A DNA stretch of 64,000 nt from positions 96,667-160,666 of the forward strand of contig CANOKL010000004.1 of the NCBI GenBank assembly GCA_947566645.1, read 5' to 3'. The notes under the pieces are model-generated. The model saw only the letters and a list, made by a program, of their open reading frames with translations, ran no database searches and was not told the origin of the DNA. Below are positions 60,615-64,000 of this stretch, in pieces; within the stretch, counting starts at the first letter, position 1, and every line of letters starts with the position of its first letter. This stretch comes from an uncultured Lachnospiraceae bacterium. GTDB taxonomy: Bacteria > Bacillota > Clostridia > Lachnospirales > Lachnospiraceae. The position numbers and the translations under genes are program-made.

Positions 60615-61826
60615 TTATAGATATAGTTCGATATATTTCTCCTCTAACTCTGAAAACTCATTTGAATCAGCCAATTTTTTTACATATTTAAACCACATGT
60701 TGAGTGTAGCTCTCTCCTGAATAATTTCAGAAAAATTGCGTGTTTGACAGACAATCAATCCCCACCATCCTCGGAAATCTTCTGGATATTTTTTTGTTAC
60801 CATAGTATATGTTTCTTCTGCAGACGAGTAATTTTCTAATTTTATATAGGTCTGGGCATTCTGTAGAAGTCTTTCTAAAGAAGATGAAGCAGAACCAATT
60901 ACCGGAATCTCTTTCTGGATATTTTCTCCTTGTTTCCCACTGCGCATCCATCTTTCGATTCCGTCTATTAAATCCTGCATAAACCCAAGCTTTGACATAT
61001 CCTGTGACTGTAGCGAGGACAATTCGACCGGCAACTCATAGGGAGACATGCCCCGGTAAGCCGGAATGAGAGCCTTATGGTTATCCCTGGACATTTTTCT
61101 GAATCGGCTCCATTCATTCCGCACCCACACGGAGTTAAAATGCTCCGGCCTTGTTCCAAGAACAATCATTACCTTTGAACTGCTTAGTGCAGCATAGATA
61201 ATAGGTTCATATTCTGCTCCCAGTTTGTTTTCTAATGTCTTTCTAGCGAAAAACACCTTATATCCTTTCTTGATTAATTCATAGTATAATTCTTGTGCAA
61301 GCAGACTGTCTTCCGTCCTGTTTCCACGCTCATCACTTTCCTTATAACAAATAAAAATGTCATATGGCGGTTCTTTTTGAGATATTTCAAGTATTCTTCT
61401 CTGTATTTCCTGAATTCTTCCTGCTTCTTTCTCAAAGACTCTTTTAGCCTCTGAATCAGCGTATTGAACAGCCGCCAGATAATCCGGATCTGAAAGCACA
61501 GGCTCCTGCTGTGTCCTATGACAGGTCGGGATTCTCTCCTGCGTTTTTGGATCCAAAACATATTCGATACCAAATTTGCTAAGAACAAGACCCCAGTGTG
61601 CTTCTGCATCTGCGTTATCTTCCTTTAAAATATCCTCATATACACCCTCCGCCTTATCAAAATCATTGTTTTGTCTGTGGAAAACTGCCCTGTTATATAG
61701 ATGCCCTTTCCTGTCAAGTTCCTTCGGTATTGTATTTACTGAATCACAATATTTGCAGATACCGACAGACATATCTGCATTCACTTCTAATTCACCGCCG
61801 CAAAAGTTACACTTTAATACTGCCAT
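60615..61826 (-). CDS. TIR-domain protein with zinc ribbon and TPRs
   Basis: 403 residues. The N-terminal zinc ribbon has CNFC (Cys6/9) and CKYC (Cys24/27). A TPR segment spans about 40-85, and a TIR domain about 154-262 (YDIFICYKESDERG, then YKVFFARKTLENKLGAEYEP). The acidic pair at Glu205/Glu207 is where TIR NADases have their catalytic Glu. A second TPR-like segment follows (about 315-360). TIR proteins often act in anti-phage defence by NAD breakdown; here activity is not shown by sequence alone. 21 bases after a small helical gene. Confidence 0.9.
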   Translation of the reverse strand: MAVLKCNFCGGELEVNADMSVGICKYCDSVNTIPKELDRKGHLYNRAVFHRQNNDFDKAEGVYEDILKEDNADAEAHWGLVLSKFGIEYVLDPKTQERIPTCHRTQQEPVLSDPDYLAAVQYADSEAKRVFEKEAGRIQEIQRRILEISQKEPPYDIFICYKESDERGNRTEDSLLAQELYYELIKKGYKVFFARKTLENKLGAEYEPIIYAALSSSKVMIVLGTRPEHFNSVWVRNEWSRFRKMSRDNHKALIPAYRGMSPYELPVELSSLQSQDMSKLGFMQDLIDGIERWMRSGKQGENIQKEIPVIGSASSSLERLLQNAQTYIKLENYSSAEETYTMVTKKYPEDFRGWWGLIVCQTRNFSEIIQERATLNMWFKYVKKLADSNEFSELEEKYIELYL

Positions 61827-61847
61827 TCTTTTTATCCTCCGTACATT

Positions 61848-62123
61848 TTATTTTTTCGCCTTACAGGCAGAATTTCTTCTATTTACAAGGTTAATGACTG
61901 CTTTTACTTCCTTTGAAAGCTCTTCTGGTGTTTTGAGCTCTAAATTACAGCAAACATTACGAAATGCTTCCGCTATCTGTTCATTTATCAAATGAATGGA
62001 TTCCTCTTTACTCACTGGATCTGAGTATTTAATGGTCTCCCACATTTTTTTAAGCTCTGCTTTCCTTTTTGTATCTTCCACCTTGTTATAAAGATCCTCT
62101 GCCTGAAGCGATAGGTTCTTCAT
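61848..62123 (-). CDS. Small helical protein, 91 aa
   Basis: 91 residues, all helical, with no family known to me. A Cys pair (NVCCNLEL) lies in the middle and the C-terminus is basic (RRNSACKAKK). 17 bases after the membrane protein gene and 21 before the TIR gene, so clearly within the operon. Confidence 0.65.
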   Translation of the reverse strand: MKNLSLQAEDLYNKVEDTKRKAELKKMWETIKYSDPVSKEESIHLINEQIAEAFRNVCCNLELKTPEELSKEVKAVINLVNRRNSACKAKK

Positions 62124-62140
62124 AAATTCAATTGAGTTTT

Positions 62141-62539
62141 CTATATTGAACTTTGATTTTTTATATGTTCCCTTCCCGTCTCTATTGCGATTATAATAAA
62201 AATAAAACCTGCAAAAATAACTGCCTCTATAGTAAATGCAATCCTAAACGGCACAGGAAGAATCATAAGTCCAATACCAACGGATAGTTGAAGGATCAGA
62301 TAAAAGCTGCCTGGAATATATAATGATATTCCTAAGAACCCCTCTTTTTTTGCTTCTTTATCAAAATATAAGATCAGCGGTGCAACCATTTGAGCTAGAA
62401 ATGCCACAATTGTAAATACATATGAAATCAAAAATCTGTCAGAGTACTCATCAACAAATGCAAAAACACACAAACTGTATATCACGATTCCCATCAAAGG
62501 GGAAAGGCAAAATACTAGTACAGTATTTTTATCCTCCAT
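62141..62539 (-). CDS. Four-helix membrane protein
   Basis: 132 residues with four hydrophobic segments (about 8-27, 38-60, 72-94, 99-121) and short charged loops. No family recognised. It starts 5 bases after the SPFH gene stop and may be its membrane partner. Confidence 0.7.
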   Translation of the reverse strand: MEDKNTVLVFCLSPLMGIVIYSLCVFAFVDEYSDRFLISYVFTIVAFLAQMVAPLILYFDKEAKKEGFLGISLYIPGSFYLILQLSVGIGLMILPVPFRIAFTIEAVIFAGFIFIIIAIETGREHIKNQSSI

Positions 62540-62544
62540 AACTG

Positions 62545-63801
62545 CTATTCTCCTCTGATTTCGTTTATAAGTATAGTCTTTTGCTCTGAAAATTCTTGCT
62601 CTGTTAGTAATCCTGTGTCGCGCAACATCACAAGCTTATCAACCTTTTTTCTAAATGAGACCATATCGTCACTGTACCCTGTTTTATCTTTTGCCGATTC
62701 TCCGGTCTCTTCCTTTAGGCTAATCATTTCTGGAATATTAGCCACAGCATTTTTAGGATAAACACCTGTATTTGTGTGACTTACCGGGTCAGTAAGATTC
62801 GGCATCATTGTATTTTCAGATATATTCCGTATCGCATCACTGAATACGCCGCCGACTCCAAAACCCATACTGACCCCCATAGCAGCATTTCTTAGGTCTG
62901 AACCGCTTCCTTCATTCTGTGCAATCTTCTCCATTACATCAAATCCTCTCATCTGCCCATATGTATATCCTAGCGTTTGTTGTTCATACCCCTTGACATC
63001 AATATCCATTTTTTGCTGTTCTACGATGCCTGCATGACTTATAATCCCTACCTTGCGGTCATAATCTGCACGTTGTATATCAAGCTCACCTTGATTTGCA
63101 AGCGTAATCCTTTCGCCTCTTTGTTGATTGAATTTAATATAATAATTATCATCTTCTGGCTTTAATATGGTATTTATCCAAAACTTTTCTAGTGCAATCC
63201 CGTAATCATACATTTCTTCTGAAAGCCTTATTTTAAGTACATCCGAAAGCTCTGATAAACATGTTTCAACTTCAAATATTGATACGCCCTTTTCCCGTAG
63301 AATACCAGGAAGCATGGTTTTTATATGTGTGGTAATCGGAGCTTTAAAAAATTTTTTTATTGTTCCCTGATTCAATACTGTCTCTGTTCCTACCAGTTTG
63401 GCAATCAATTTTCTAGAATCGCTTACCCTAAGACTCATCTCTCCGGAAGCTCCTATCTTAAATGCATAATTATTGTGTGTCGGATCCAGAAAATTAACAT
63501 CACCTATTCCCCAGTTGATTGCCATCTGTTCAGTTTTGTTGATAAAATATACCTCACAGTGGAATGGGGATTCTCCGCCTGTTGGAATATTGATAATTTT
63601 GTTAAGTAATGGAATGTTTTTTGTATGAAGTGTATGCCTGCCCGGACCGAACAGATCCAATGCCTGTCCATTCATGAAAAATAAGGCTTCCTGTGATTCA
63701 TGTACGATCAGCTGAGATAACGTATTAAAATCCTCGCCAGGATATTTCCATATGAAAGTGCTATTATCCCCTTCATATTTTATTAAATCAACAATCTGCA
63801 T
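62545..63801 (-). CDS. SPFH-domain protein with SHOCT C-terminus
   Basis: 418 residues. An SPFH (prohibitin/flotillin-like) domain fills about 25-230 (GGESPFHCEVYFINKTEQ, FKIGASGEMSLRV). A central Gln/Arg-rich helix and a glycine-rich stretch follow. A SHOCT motif forms the last 35 residues (KLVMLRDTGLLTEQEFSEQK). The protein resembles the YdjI-type SPFH protein at 19064 only in domain, not closely in sequence. First gene of the - strand operon, with GGAGGAAAATAA before its ATG. Confidence 0.88.
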   Translation of the reverse strand: MQIVDLIKYEGDNSTFIWKYPGEDFNTLSQLIVHESQEALFFMNGQALDLFGPGRHTLHTKNIPLLNKIINIPTGGESPFHCEVYFINKTEQMAINWGIGDVNFLDPTHNNYAFKIGASGEMSLRVSDSRKLIAKLVGTETVLNQGTIKKFFKAPITTHIKTMLPGILREKGVSIFEVETCLSELSDVLKIRLSEEMYDYGIALEKFWINTILKPEDDNYYIKFNQQRGERITLANQGELDIQRADYDRKVGIISHAGIVEQQKMDIDVKGYEQQTLGYTYGQMRGFDVMEKIAQNEGSGSDLRNAAMGVSMGFGVGGVFSDAIRNISENTMMPNLTDPVSHTNTGVYPKNAVANIPEMISLKEETGESAKDKTGYSDDMVSFRKKVDKLVMLRDTGLLTEQEFSEQKTILINEIRGE

Positions 63802-63850
63802 TTATTTTCCTCCATCCGATAAAAATGTTCAAGCTTATTAGTATAATTAT

Positions 63851-63878
63851 ATTATAGCTCTGATTTCTGCAATGTCAA
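63851..63878 (-). promoter_or_regulatory. Promoter of the - strand island operon
   Basis: On the - strand TTGACA (63878-63873), 16-base spacer, TATAAT (63856-63851), about 50 bases before the SPFH gene. The only clear sigma-A promoter in the 11-kb block. Confidence 0.8.
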
Positions 63879-64000
63879 CTCAAAACATCATTTTGATAAG
63901 CAAATATCTATATAAATGGTATAATAAATTAAGAGAAAATACATTTTAGGAGCTTCCTGTATAATATAAAGTGTAAAGGGAGTTGATAAAAAAAGATACC

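Noticed and set aside
63983..64000. Possible + strand gene starting at TTG near the window end
   Set aside because: Only six codons are visible and the purine stretch is too close to the TTG.

Overview
The window looks like a chromosomal segment of a Gram-positive gut-type Clostridia, most likely a member of the Lachnospiraceae. The evidence is HisZ plus short-form HisG, the rplU-prp-rpmA-obg block with Prp-cleaved L27, RecU, LexA with Bacillus-type SOS boxes, the paired TIGR03960/TIGR03936 radical SAM genes, and AGGAGG ribosome sites throughout. The species cannot be fixed from sequence alone. There are no rRNA or tRNA genes, CRISPR arrays or recognisable insertion sequences.

Layout. 1-7.9 kb: RNA-modification and housekeeping genes on the + strand (RsmF-like methyltransferase, two pseudouridine synthases, HAD phosphatase, YgiQ-type radical SAM protein, short-chain dehydrogenase, RecU). 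7.9-13.2 kb: a histidine operon with a strong promoter (hisZ-hisG-hisD-hisB-hisIE), whose last gene carries an extra N-terminal HisF-like domain. 13.2-16.9 kb: small membrane protein, ECF sigma factor with RsgI-like anti-sigma factor, and a Na/phosphate cotransporter. 17-22.9 kb: a set equivalent to Bacillus ydjG-ydjH-ydjI (zinc-ribbon, TPM and SPFH proteins), a sugar-cation symporter and an unknown coiled-coil protein. 23-34.2 kb: DUF5714 protein with a LytTR two-component system and an ABC transporter, chemotaxis receptor, two GyrI-like proteins, ferredoxin-like reductase, WYL regulator and an AAA-like ATPase/nuclease. 34.2-35.6 kb: an AT-rich patch with a transcription attenuator, an upstream peptide ORF and a truncated EamA-type transporter. 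35.6-49.4 kb: radical SAM pair, YbaK, aspartate kinase, CBS protein, amidohydrolase, two Sel1-repeat proteins, then the ribosomal L21/L27-Obg-NadD-RsfS block. 49.5-52.3 kb: lexA, a divergent SOS-controlled LysM protein, a tyrosine recombinase and a lone antitoxin-like peptide.

The most interesting part is 52.3-63.9 kb: an AT-rich run of genes, all on the - strand, starting from one good promoter at 63.85 kb. Reading along the transcript it encodes an SPFH/SHOCT protein, a four-helix membrane protein, a small helical protein, a zinc-ribbon/TPR/TIR protein, a membrane coiled-coil protein and a zinc-ribbon protein with a CFI-box C-terminus. Then come a PqqD-like peptide-binding protein, a radical SAM/SPASM maturase, a 39-residue Cys-rich precursor peptide, a terminator-like hairpin, a HerA/VirB4-like ATPase, a very acidic protein ending in an HELWH zincin domain, and a coupled 98-residue protein. 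This is a ribosomally made, post-translationally modified peptide (RiPP) cassette joined to an ATPase and metallopeptidase and placed behind a TIR/SPFH module. I do not recognise this combination as a described system.

Several repeats and RNA-like structures lie outside genes: a palindrome family with two copies (43.8 and 50.7 kb), a MITE-like element, a 54-base near-perfect palindrome at 27.7 kb, and tandem repeats inside the first gene.
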